Positions 21,362 to 32,349 of a DNA stretch of 64,000 nucleotides are shown here, one piece after another (position 1 is the first letter of the stretch; each line of letters begins with the position of its first letter). The notes beneath the pieces are model-generated. The model was not told the origin of the DNA. It searched no databases and saw only the letters and a list, made by a program, of their open reading frames with translations. Source of the DNA: Tetracentron sinense (Eukaryota > Streptophyta > Magnoliopsida > Trochodendrales > Trochodendraceae); the NCBI GenBank assembly GCA_015143295.1, contig CM026562.1, positions 5,184,639-5,248,638 on the forward strand. Direction: 5' to 3'. The position numbers and the translations under genes are program-made.

Positions 21362-22825
21362 TTGTTTTTATTTTTTTTTGGCGGGGTGGGGGGGGGTTGG
21401 CATATCAACTACTGTGTTTTACCATCTTTGCAAATACATTGTTATGAGAAACAATTTTGTAAATTAACTCATGGTTTTGTAACCGTTAGACAACCAACCT
21501 CAATCCTATGTTTCGTTAGGCATTTGTTTGTTATTGTTAAAAAATGACTATTATGCCCTTAAGATATTTCATAACCTCACAAAACATTTAACTATCCTTG
21601 AACTATGATTAGTAAGTTTTAACCTTGTGATTAAGATTCACACCCTTTGGGATAAAGCATCTAACCTTGGTTTAAACAAAAAAATTAAAGTGTCTCCTTT
21701 TAACTCCTTTTAACTTAAGTTAAGACACACTGACCCTTAGAGTTAAAACGTCTAACCTTGGTTTTAAAAGAAAAAAATCAATGTGTTCCCTTTGAACTCC
21801 CTTTAACTGTGGTTAAGATTCATTAACGATTAAGGTTTAATTATCTAACCTTAATTTTTAAAAAACAAATTAGAAAAAATTAATGTGTCTCTTTTAACTC
21901 CCTTTAACTGTGGTTAAGATTCATTCACCCTTAGGGTTAAAACATCTTTGATTTTTAGAAAAAAATTAGTAGAAAATTTAAAGTGTCCCCCTTTAACTCC
22001 CTTTAAATGTGGTCATGATCAACTAACCCTTAGGGTTTAGCATCTAATCTTGGTTTTTAGAAGAAAAAAGAAACTAACCTATCTTTTAACTCTCTTTGAC
22101 TGTGGTTGGGGTTCACTAAGTACTCTAATGGAAGGGGACATGTTAATTTTTTTTTAAATTCCAAGGACCAAGGTTAGATGATTTAACCCTCTAAGGGTTA
22201 GTTGATCTTAACCACAGTATAAGGGAGTTAAAAGGGAAACCTTAATTTTATTTTTTTAAACCAAGGTTAGATGCTTTAATACTTAGGGTAAGTGAACCTT
22301 AACCACGGTTAAAAGGAGTTAAAAGACATGTTAAATTTTTCACTATTTTTTTTCTAAAAATCAAGGCTAGATGCTTTAACCCTAAGGGTTAATGAATCTT
22401 AACCACAGTTAAAGGGAGTTCACAGGGGACACATTAATTTTTTCATTTAAAACCAAGTTTAGATGTTTTAGTTCTAAGGGTTAGTGTATCTTAACCTAAG
22501 TTAAAGGGAGTTAAAGGGGGACACATTAATTTTTTTTTGTTTAAACCAGGGTTAGATGCTTTATCCCAAAGGGTGTGAATTTTAGTTACAAGGGTTAAAA
22601 CTTATTAACCATAATTAAAGGGTAGTTAAAGGCTTTGTGAGGTTATGAAATATCTTAAAGAGCATAGTAGTCATTTTCCTAATAATAACAAACGAATGCC
22701 TAACGAAACTTAGGATTGAGATTGGTTGTCTAGCAGTTGCAAAACCATGAGCAAATTTGCAAAACATTTATCATAACAGTGTATTTGCACCCTTTTTTTT
22801 TTCCCGTTAATTGTCCTTCCTAGTA
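21362..22825. repeat. Palindrome of about 1.45 kb built of about 100-bp units
   Basis: The outer arms match in inverse over their whole length: left CCAACCTCAATCCTATGTTTCG pairs with right CGAAACTTAGGATTGAGATTGG, and left TGTGATTAAGATTCACACCCTTTGGGATAAAGC pairs with right GCTTTATCCCAAAGGGTGTGAATTTT. Inside each arm about five units repeat the phrase GGTTAAGATTCACTAACCCT...CATCTAACCTTGGTTTTTA...TAACTCCCTTTAACTG. The centre is near 22140. It sits immediately left of a LINE fragment. It is probably a PIF/Harbinger-related foldback enlarged by unit duplication; no transposase and no convincing TSD were found. Confidence 0.8.
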
Positions 22826-22859
22826 GAAATTCCTTCGTCATCTGCTACTTGTCCTTCCA

Positions 22860-23645
22860 GGTTTCCTCGTAAACATGGTGCTCCTGATATTACCCTCCTT
22901 TTTTGCTGATGATTATTTTTTTATTACTAAAGGTACTCTTTATGATGCTGCAAATCTCAAAGAGGCTCTTAATATGTTTTGTCGGGTTCTGGTCAGGAGA
23001 TCAACTTCCAAAAGTCGTGCATCCTTTCAGCAAAAATACTTCCCCCCGTTACTCCCGGGTCTTCTATCGTTTCTTCCGTATCCCTTCATCCACTGCCTCA
23101 GAAAAGTATTTAGGGATTCCCACTACATTTGGTCTATCCAAAGTGGCCTGTTTAAGTCTATTCAAGAGCGAGTTGATTTGCAAGTCTCGGGGTGGCAATC
23201 TAAATTTTTATCTCGTGCTGGGAAGGCTACTCTAATACGTGTTGTTTCCTCTGCTATCCCTACCTACCTGATGTCTTGTTTTAGGCTACCAAAATCTTTA
23301 TGCTCAAAGCTTGATTCTCTTCAACGGGATTGCTGGTGGGGTGGCTGCCCTAGTCTCAACTTTTCCGACCTAAAGGTGAAGGGGGTTTGGGTTTTCGTAA
23401 AATGGAAGCTAAGAATATAGTATTACTGGAAAAACAGTTTTGACATCTTTTACTAAATCAATCATCATTCAATCCATCTCCAACAGGTTGCCTTAAAATC
23501 TTCAGATTCCTGAGGCTGGAAAAGTATCATTTCAGCCCGTAACCTGGTTTTGGATGGGCTTGCATGGGATATTGGTAATGGGGAACATGTTAATAAATGG
23601 GCAGATTCATGGATCTCATGCATTGCTCTTACTTCCCTCGGTCTT
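22860..23645 (+). pseudogene. L1-type LINE reverse transcriptase fragment
   Basis: A 5'-truncated piece read in two frames. It shows the RT catalytic block FADDYFFIT (22905), then AANLKEALNMFCRV, then the RT C-terminal signature QVSGWQSKFLSRAGKATLIR with SAIPTYLMSCFRLPK. The later conserved words GNG..V.KWADSWIS are near 23575. A frameshift lies around 22990-23150. LINE ORF2 reverse-transcribes element RNA at the nick. The fragment is cut at its 3' end by the LTR that starts at 23646, and on its left by the palindrome, so it has neither endonuclease nor 3' tail. Confidence 0.85.
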
Positions 23646-24967
23646 TGATTGATGCTAATTATTATACATTTAAGCACCTCAAATTTAACTTGTTAACCCT
23701 TTAGAGTAACATTTTGAAATTATTTTACGGTACTTGATTGTTTATATTGGTTTCAGGTTCATGCAAGAAAAAGAATATAAAATACAAGATTTACAACCTT
23801 TGAAGATTCATAAAAATCTTAGTGACCAGAAGAGCGAAGGAGTGGAAACAAACCAAATTGACTGAGGAGTTTTACTCTGGGCGATCAATTGCCCCTTGCG
23901 TTTTTGGTCTTATACTCGTGCGCAGAAAATCGTTTCTTGGGCCCGTTTAGATGTTTTTAAAAAACCCTATTTTGTAAAGAAAAGAAAAGAAAAGAGTTTA
24001 ACCTCAATTAGAACTTCTAAATTAACAATGACTCTTTCTCTCTCACTCTCTTTATAAATAGGAGAAATCTTGGCCATAATCATTATGTAGAGATTTTGGG
24101 ATTTGAAGAAGAGAAGCTTTGAAGATCAAGAAAGCCAAAATGACAAATTCTTTGTTTTTGTCTATAAAGATGATGCACTCCTCCCTCGTGATGAACTAAC
24201 TTTTCATTCTAGGGTTTCAATGAAACCCTAGCCAAGTAACTGTGTCGTTCTTTGTTTTTATTTAGATTTCTTATTTGTATGACATTGATTGCATAATGAG
24301 AGGGTTGTTTTAACAACCGGATTTATTTAATTTATATTCTATTTCAATGGAATTTCTATCATTGTCTTAGGTATTAGGAAATTGGAATTGAACCCACTTG
24401 TGTTAATCTTCGGTAGAATTTTAATATAAGTTTTATGCAATAGTTTTGATAGTTTAAGAGAATAAATCTAAAGATGTTTTATACTAAGGGAAGACGAGTG
24501 ATCATACTACCCTACTTTAATGTATATCACTCGTGCCAACCGAAGATACGATATAACTAGGATTTAATCTCTTGTATTTTTCTTGATCAGTTGAGAGGGG
24601 ACGTATCGTCACTCTCACTGTAATGTTTACAAATTGAGAGATCTTAATAAAATCAAAGTAAGATTAGTTATGAAGCTAGTGGTGGATTCAAACACCCTAG
24701 ATTTTTTCAACCAATATATAACCAAGAGATCTTAGTAATTAGGTTAAATAGAATCTGATAATTTAATTAGGTTAAAATCAATTCATGTTACATATATATA
24801 TTATTTTATTTTTGTTATTGTTTTTTACTATCTTGTTACATATTAGTTTAAAATTAATCTCGATAAAAGGCAACGAAACCAGCGCAGTCGTCAGAGGTTC
24901 GACACCCTTACTAGTACTACTTTACAAAATTATTACTATAAAGAATAATTAAATTGCGTAACGATCA
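23646..24967 (+). repeat. 5' LTR of the Athila/Tat-like element
   Basis: Starts TGATTGATGC and ends AACGATCA, six bases before the primer site. A TATA-like TTTATAAATA is at 24051-24060. AGGCAACGAAACCAGCGCAG near 24868 is shared with the solo LTR at 60052-61589. Confidence 0.75.
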
Positions 24968-24972
24968 ATTTT

Positions 24973-24990
24973 TGGCGCCATTGTCGGGGA
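24973..24990 (+). other. Primer-binding site, Asp tRNA type
   Basis: TGGCGCCATTGTCGGGGA is near-complementary to the 3' end of plant tRNA-Asp, the site typical of Athila/Tat gypsy elements. Confidence 0.85.
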
Positions 24991-25270
24991 TTGCTAGAAC
25001 AATCTAGTTGTTAATTTGATAGATTAACTTTAAATTAATCATATAAAAATCCAAAAATAATTTTTTATTTTATTTTTTTTAATTTGAAATATTTGTGCTT
25101 TCAAGTACCAAATCGTTCAAACTGCAAAATTGAAAAAGCTTGTTCAAGATTTGGAAAGAAGGAGAACTTTGTAAATATTTACTTCTTTAAGTAGATATTT
25201 CTTTCAATTTGATGTATGTCAAATATAGAGTATTTCCATAGGTTGCATGCACGGTAGGAGGTCCTGTATC

Positions 25271-26056
25271 AAGATCTATTTACCCTTGATTTAGAATTAG
25301 AGCGTACTGATAGGTCCCTCAGGGCTTTGGCCTTATTCTAATCAAATTCAGAAGCTAAAGCTTTTACCATTTGTAGAGCGAACCTAGAAACTATTCATTT
25401 CCCTAACATGGCAGAAGAACGTGATTCCATCCAGTCATTGAAGGAGTATTTTACTACTTCTACTTACTTGTCCCCCTCCTGCATACGGCTGCCAGAAATA
25501 TCGACAGCCCGCTATGAAATTAAGTCCAGTATCATTCAAATGATACTATCTTACCATATACTTAATAATGAAGATCCATACAGGCATCTTGATGAATTTC
25601 ATGAAATCTGTACCACATTGAAGTTGCAAGGATTTTCGGATGATGCCCTTAGATTGTGCCTCTTCCCATTCTCTTTAAAAGAAAAAGCCAAATATTGACT
25701 TAACTCTTTAGAGGCAAATTCTATTACCACATGGGCTCAACTCCGACAAGAATTCCTTATGAAGTTCTTTCCCATTGGGAAAACTAACTTGATAAGGCGA
25801 ACCATCATAATCTTTGCTCCAATTGATGGCAAACTATTTCATGAAACATGAGAGAGATTTAAGGATCTACTATGTAAATTCCCACCACCAAATTCCCAAG
25901 TGGCAATTAGTCCAATCTTTCTATGATGGACTACCTCAAATCAACCGTCAATTGGTTGATGTTTCTTATGGAGTGACATTTATGATGAAAAACGAGATTC
26001 AGGCATGGGAGCTTTTGAAGGGGGATCCGGATAAAAATTTATGCGAAAACTAGATC
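25271..26056 (+). pseudogene. Athila/Tat-like gag fragment
   Basis: The intact stretch 25408-25698 carries the gag core DPYRHLDEFHEICTTLKL followed by DDALRLCLFPFSLKEKAK. After a stop, the core continues LNSLEANSITTWAQLRQEF and MKFFPIGKTN, and later ERFKDLLCKFPPPN with a frame change near 25850. The words 'LRLRLFPFSLKDKAK.WL.SLP..SI.TW' are characteristic of the Athila/Tat gag (retrotransposon gag domain). A few upstream codons (from about 25271, DLELERTDRSLRAL) probably belong to the N-terminus. It is disrupted by several stops, and no zinc knuckle or pol remains. Confidence 0.8.
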
Positions 26057-26080
26057 CCAATGATCTTTACACCATAGAAA

Positions 26081-26279
26081 GCAACTAAAATTATTTACTC
26101 ATTTTAGTCATATTACCTCGGTGAATGATGTTCACCGGTTAAGCTAAATTTCACTTGAACAGTCAGATCTCTTTGTAGAGATTTCTTGAAGAAATACTCG
26201 AAGCTCGATCCTTATTCTTCGCTATCCCCATGAAGCTTTGGAATCTCTACTTGGCCTTGGAGAAGCAAATAAAATAAGT
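26081..26279. other. Unassigned AT-rich segment
   Basis: No ORF or repeat structure recognised between the gag fragment and the next LTR-like remnant. Confidence 0.4.
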
Positions 26280-26805
26280 AGGTATTTTGGTGTAGACTTT
26301 CTAACAACCAAAACCCAATGGTTCAAAACCCTTAAGTCAAAAAACCTAACTTGGAAGACCCTTTAAAGCTCACGAAAATCGATCTGGGATTTCTCCCAAG
26401 GGGGCTCACGGTTTTGGAGAGGAGAGAGGAGAGATGAGAGAGAAAATTGTGTGAGAGAGAGTAGTGTACGGTCAAGGGGTGTTGGGTATATTTATCGGAC
26501 TTGGTTAGTTACTTAATCCCAATCCAATTATACCTTATCCCTTTAGGAATTATTTAGTAATAATAACTCTTATTATTTAATAAATAATTTCTTAGTTTAT
26601 CTATAACTACTCTAGTTATAGAAAACCTACCAATTTAGGAGTCCTTCTCAAAGAGGATTCCTTAATTCAAAGGGATTAACTAACAACCAACCAATCCTAA
26701 TCAAATTTAGATTTCTCCAAAGGGGGCGTGAGGACAAGGAGGGTAAGGGCTTTGGGGAGTCTTGGACTTCAAGTCGAATTAAGGAATAATTCCATAATTA
26801 ATAGA
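26280..26805 (-). repeat. Possible LTR/promoter remnant on the minus strand
   Basis: The minus strand reads like the U3/R part of an LTR: a TATA-like GATAAATATACCC followed by a CT-rich leader of CTCTCTCTCAC blocks (26400-26470). It ends abruptly where similarity to the copia LTR begins (about 26806). No matching second copy exists in the window. Confidence 0.3.
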
Positions 26806-28418
26806 CCATAGATCTAGGTTGACTCTGATCGGATGATCAGAGTGGTTGATCAGAGCCGTCTGATCAAGTCTCAGGCTAGGACTGATCTGGGCCGTCGGAT
26901 CTGGGTGTGTGAGATCTGAGGAGACACATGGGTGTGTCAAATGAATTAGATTTCATGAGTGCCTTGGGTCAGTGGGTGCAGGCCCGTGCAGGCCCATGAT
27001 GGGCTGCTCTGACCAAGGCCTGACCTTGTGTGCCATATGGCTTGTTTGGTGCAGGAGGGCCTAGCCAGGTGGCTGAGCCCATGCGCATGCAAGGGGACCT
27101 GGGTCCTCTATAAATAGAGGGGGCTTGGGAAGGGTTTGAGGGTTGTTGGAACTCAGACTAGAGATTGATCCGTGAAGTGTTGCCTGATCCGTAAGCCCAG
27201 ACCACGGAGCCTAAAGACCAGTGAGCCTAATCCGTGGACCCAGTCGAGTGAGCCACTAGACCAGAGTAGGTGCACCCTGGTCCAGTCTACTCTGAGTAGC
27301 CATGGTCCATCAGGATGACTCCGTACCAGGGACCTCTTAGGAGAACCCTAACTTGGAGATCCCCATTAATGTGGCCATTGAGCTCAGTGGAGAAGATGGT
27401 GACCCTGACCCATTATGCAGAGGCCTAGAACCCAGACCAGACCCAGCAGGCTATCTGAATCGATCCAGATCCATGGATACCAGGAAATGGACAGCTTTGT
27501 CCAACACTTGATGAGGTTGCAGAATGCCTTCAGGCTTCTTAACCGTCCATACTGTTCGGTTGTCCAATCTGGGATTCTAGATCGAGTAGAACAGTGGATC
27601 TGTCTTACATGGGCAGAACCATCTTGGTGACCATCCGGTCTCGAGTGATCCTACCATATCCACTTGATGGACCCAATTAGGGGTATCTTATGGAATGGGT
27701 TAATCTGGACAAGCCTGAACTTGTACCTAAACAGAAATAGAACATGATAAAATCGGATTAAGTATAATCTTGTCACCAAATAGATTCGGATTAAGTTAAA
27801 ATGGATTAACTTCAAACTGTAACCAAACAGGACTTAAGGGAGAATTGATTCTGGCCAAACCAAAACTGATTCTGTGTAGAATTGATTCTGGACAGAACTA
27901 GATTCTGTGACCAAACAGAATAGGTGTAGACCTAAACTGGAATAGGTTAAACCAGGATTAGACCAAACCAGAGTGGACCTAACCCTGTAACCAAACAGAC
28001 CCTTAAACCCTGAGGGGTAAAATGGTAATTTTGAAAATTATCTAATTAATTAGATTATCTCTTACTGTAAATCCGATGGGACTTTAGGAAACTTGGATGA
28101 TTAGGCAAACCCTAATTAAAATGGATATACATATATTTATATATTTATTTTGAATGGCATCCTAAAGGAAGATCAGTACTCCATCTTCTACCGAGTAGTG
28201 CAAACTCATTGGGAAGACCGGAGAGAATTCGAGCTGAGTTGTATCCCGGAGATAGAGTTGTCATATCCCTTGCATATGGGAGGCTTCGACTATCTTCAAG
28301 AAGACTCACTTATAGCGCCTCTCAGCGAAGCGATTCTCTACCTTAATTAATTAAATAATTAATTATTTATTTAACTGCATTATTATCTGTCGGTATTTGC
28401 TAAGTGGCTATGTGTGCA
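26806..28418 (+). repeat. 5' LTR of the copia element (truncated at its start)
   Basis: Closely similar to 32851-34452. A TATA-like TATAAATA sits at 27109-27116. It lacks the first about 500 bp present in the 3' LTR, including its GC-rich patch. The ORFs inside (27415-27630, 28150-28350) are not credible genes. Confidence 0.85.
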
Positions 28419-31400
28419 GGAATTTGCTAAGTGGCTATGTGTGCAGGAGCCGACTGCTAAGGCTCATATGGTTGATTCACATCAATCGAAGAAGTTTCAA
28501 CCGAGAAAGAAAGAGTTTAAGAGGACAGGGAAGTTTGAGAAGAAGAAGGATCCGTACAATAACAACAACAGCAACAACAACAACAACAGTAGCAACAACA
28601 ATAATACCAGTAATTTCAAGAAGGATGTGGAGTGTTACTCTTGTGGTAAGATGGGGCACTATGCCAAGAACTGCAAGATTAACAAGAGTGGGAATTTTCA
28701 GAAGAAGAGGAAGTTTGTGAAGAAGGAAGAGAAGAAAAACCATGTCCACATGGTCGCAGTCGTAACTGAAGCCAACATGATTGGCGAAGAGGCTAAATGG
28801 TGGATTGATACTGGAGCCATCCGTCACATCTGCAATGACAAGAACATGTTCGATTCCTATGAACTAGTGGGGGAGGGGATGAACATGTTCATGGGTAACT
28901 CTTCGTCTTCAAGAGTCCCAGAAAGGGGAGTAGTAAAGCAGAAGTTTACCTCCGGGAATGTTATTGAGCTGAAGGATGTTCTGCATGTGCCTGATATCCG
29001 TAAGAACCTTGTGTCGGCAGCTTTACTCGGTAAGCTCAGATACAAGCTGGTTTTTTAGTCCGACAAGGTCATTGTAACTAGAAATTGAATATTTATCGGG
29101 AAGGGATACCTTGTAGCGGGAATGTTCAAGTTCAACACTATGAATGGAACTCCAGTTATTTCTGCTTATATCACTGAGTCCTTTGATCTATGACATGGTA
29201 GGCTAGGTCATATTAATTTCAAGAAAATAAAATCTATGACCAATCAAGGACTAATAGCTAACGCATCCAGTGATAAGCATGAAAAATGTATTGCCTGCAG
29301 CAAGTGTAAAATTGTGAGACCTCCATTCAAGGGCGTAGAGAGAGAATCGAAACTACTCGCGCTTATTCATAGCGACATATGTGAAATGACTGGTATATAG
29401 TCAAAAGGAGGGAAAAGATATTTGATCACCTTCATCGACGATGCCTCTCGATGCACGCATGTTTTCCTCATCCGAACTAAAGATGAAGCATTTGAGAAAT
29501 TCAAGGTTTTCAAGTCAGAAGTTGAGAATTTTCAGGAGGTTAGAATCAAGATATTTAGAACTGATAGAGGTGGTGAATATCTTGATTCAAAATTTGTTAA
29601 GTTTTGTGAAGATAACGGGATCTGTCACGAGACAACTGCACTATACACACCACAACAAAATGACGTTGCAGAAAGAAAGAACAGGACTCTGATAGAAATG
29701 GTTAATACCATGCTAACCAGCTCCGGTGCTCCACCAAATCTTTGGAGTGAAGCACTTCTATCAGCCTATCAAATTCCCAATAGAGTTCCTCAACGGAAAG
29801 TAGAATCAATTCCATATGAACTGTGGAAGGGAAGAAAACACAATTTACAGTACCTTAGGGTTTGAGATTGTCTAGCCCAAGTAAGATTGCCTAACTTGAA
29901 TAACCCCAAGGTAGGAACTAGAGGACTGACTGCGTCTTCATTGGCTACTCAATGTCAAGCAAAGCTTATAGATTTCTAAATCTGGAAACTCTAGCACCAC
30001 ACTCGGTTGTGGAAGCTATTGGTGTTGAATTCTTTGAAACTGTGTTCCCATACAAGAGAAATCAAGAAGTAGTGGGGGACCAACCGGAATCCAGTTCCAA
30101 GCGAAAAGAGCCTGAAGACCCAATTTCTTCTGAACAAAGAAGAAGTACTCGACCAAGAATTCCAAAGGATTTTGGCCCTGAGTATATTTGTCTGATTGAG
30201 AAGGATCCAACAAGCTACACTGAAGCAATGATGTCTAAAGACGCAGATCTTTGGAAAGAGGCAATGGATGATGAGATGCACTCTATCAACTCTAACTACA
30301 CTTGGATCTTGGTGGACTTACCTCCTGAAAACAAGACAGTAGGGTGTAAGTGGATCTTCAAGAAGAAATTGAAACAAGATGGATCCATAGAAATGTTCAA
30401 GGCTAGACTGGTTGCGAAGGGCTTCAGACAGCGAATGAGTTTTGATTACTTTGACACCTATGCCCTTGTGGCTAGGTTGACCACCATTAGGATGTTGATT
30501 GCACTAGCCTCAATCAAGGATCTGATCATTCATCATATGGACATCAAAATTGTATTCTTGAATGGTGATCTTGAAGAAGAAATATACATGGATCAGCCTG
30601 AAGGATATGTTCTGCCAAGGAACGAGAAGAAAGTCTGCAAACTTCTGAAATCATTATATGGATTGAAGCAAGCTCCAAAACAGTGGTATGATAAATTCTG
30701 AAGTGTCCTTCTAGCTGATGGGTATCAAGTCAACAGTGGTGATATTTGTGTATATAGCAAATTCAGAGACAACTCTGGGGTGATAATTTGCTTATATGTT
30801 GACGACATGCTTATATTCGGAATGGATGATCAAAGTGTTGCTAACACAAATGAGTTCTTATCGTCTAACTTTGATATGAAAGATATGGGCGAAGCAGACG
30901 TTATACTTGGAATCAAGATTATTAAGAGCAACGAAGGAATTGTGCTTTCTCAGTCAAGTTACATTGAGAAGATTCTTAGGAGGTTCGATCAGTTTGATTG
31001 TACTCTGGCTCCTACGTCAGTTGATTCAAGTATTAAACTAACAAAGAATGAAGGCAGATGTGTTTCTCAACTGGAGTACACGCAGATAATTGGTAGTCTA
31101 ATGTGTACGATGCATTGCACTAGGCCAGATATAGCTCAAGCAGTGGGGATGTTATGCAGATATACCAGTAACCTTGGTCGATTGCACTAGGTAGCATTGA
31201 TCAGAATTCTGAGGTACCTGAAGGGTACATTGTCCTATGCTCTGCACTACAAAAGATCACCCACCGTGCTTGAAGGATTTAGTGACGCGACATGGAACTC
31301 TTGTCCAGACAAATCAAAGTCGGACACTGCATGGATCTTCTCGATGGGAGGTGGAGCCATCTCCTGGAAGTCTAAGAAGCAGACTTGTATAACTCATTCC

Positions 31401-31754
31401 ACCATGGAATCGGAGTTCATTGCACTTTCGTCAGCTGGAGAAGAAGCTGAATGGCTCAAGAGTATTCTGGTTGATGTGCCAATCTGGGAGACACCGATGC
31501 CAGCAGTCACAATTTACTGTGATAACCAGGCGGCTATGCTCAAAGCATATAGTGAGAACTACAATGGCAAGTCCAGACAGATTTGCCTGAAGCACAACCA
31601 TGTTAGGGGTCTGATTGCTGATGGGAAAATTGCAATCCAGTATGTGAAGTCCAAAGAGAATTTGGCTGACCCCTTGTCCAAGGGCCTTGGCACGGACCTT
31701 GTGATGAAGACATCAAGAGGAATGGGACTGAAGCCAGTTGAGCAATTGAACTAG
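28414..31754 (+). pseudogene. copia gag-pol polyprotein, multiple stops
   Basis: Order of parts: an Asn-rich low-complexity stretch from an AAC-type repeat (28556-28610); gag zinc knuckle [14 protein letters not shown] (28633-28674); protease active site WWIDTGA (28799-28819); GAG-pre-integrase RLGHIN; integrase core D (FIDDASR, 29425), D (FRTDRGGEY, about 29560) and E (VAERKNRTL, about 29665); RT with GCKWIFKKK and catalytic LYVDDMLIF (30786-30812); RNase H with FSDATW, TMESEFIALS and YCDNQAA; C-terminal LADPLSKGL. In-frame stops occur near 29056, 29085, 29190, 29398, 29863, 29980, 30699 and 31188. There may be one small frame change near 29870-29950. The polyprotein would make, integrate and mature element DNA; this copy is dead. 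Long open stretches (for example 249 codons) suggest moderate age. Confidence 0.95.
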
Positions 31755-32349
31755 GTGGAAACCCAACCTGATGAATCTCTCAGGTTCAATGGGAATAACG
31801 AACCGTGTAAGAAACTGCAAATGCACTATAAATGAAATGTCATTTCAAGTTGTGTCCCTTCCTAAGGATGATGTCAATAGTGCAGTCTATAGACAGTAGA
31901 TCTATAGACAATTCTGCGATAAGGTTGAGAATTTAAATAGATTCTCTTAATGAGTAACTATATGCCTGTAATAGGCTGGAGTGTTGCAAAGGCACTCTTG
32001 ATAGACTCACCTTTCTGAATGTCGAAGGCTCGTCACCTTCTATGAGATTCTGGCTAAATCTCTAGAGCTCTCAGTAAGACCGGGGTTAAGGCATGGACGT
32101 TAAAGTGCTAAGCTGAATGAGTACATATCTTCTGAAAGGAATGTGTGTGTGACAAATCCGATTGGTCAATACGAGTTTTGCAGTTCAAGGCATAGTCCAC
32201 TGGGTTCTCTAGCCTTTCTTGATTTGTTTGCACTAAGTGTAGGTTCAAGTCGAAAGACATCTACATCTAGGCACAGGATATTCTTGGATGCCCGAATTTG
32301 TTTTACTTAATTCTTAATTACTTTACTAATTTTAAATCAAGTGAGGAAT
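31755..32349 (+). other. 3' non-coding region of the copia element
   Basis: No ORF. It links the RNase H stop to the LTR and ends AAGTGAGGAAT, a weak polypurine tract, directly before TGTTGA. Confidence 0.6.

Larger units (their letters stand above)
23646..26080 (+). mobile_element. 5' part of an Athila/Tat-like gypsy element
   Basis: 5' LTR 23646-24967, an Asp-tRNA primer site (24973-24990), and a broken gag (25271-26056). The rest of the element is missing. Its LTR matches the minus-strand solo LTR at 60052-61589 in start (TGATTGATGCTAATT versus TGATTGGTGCTAATT), middle (TTTTCGGTACTTGATTGTTT-like) and end (GATCA). It has inserted into the LINE RT at 22860-23645. Confidence 0.8.

Noticed and set aside
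28477-28827. 116-codon minus-strand ORF rich in Val/Leu
   Set aside because: Antisense of the Asn-rich copia gag segment; a shadow frame.
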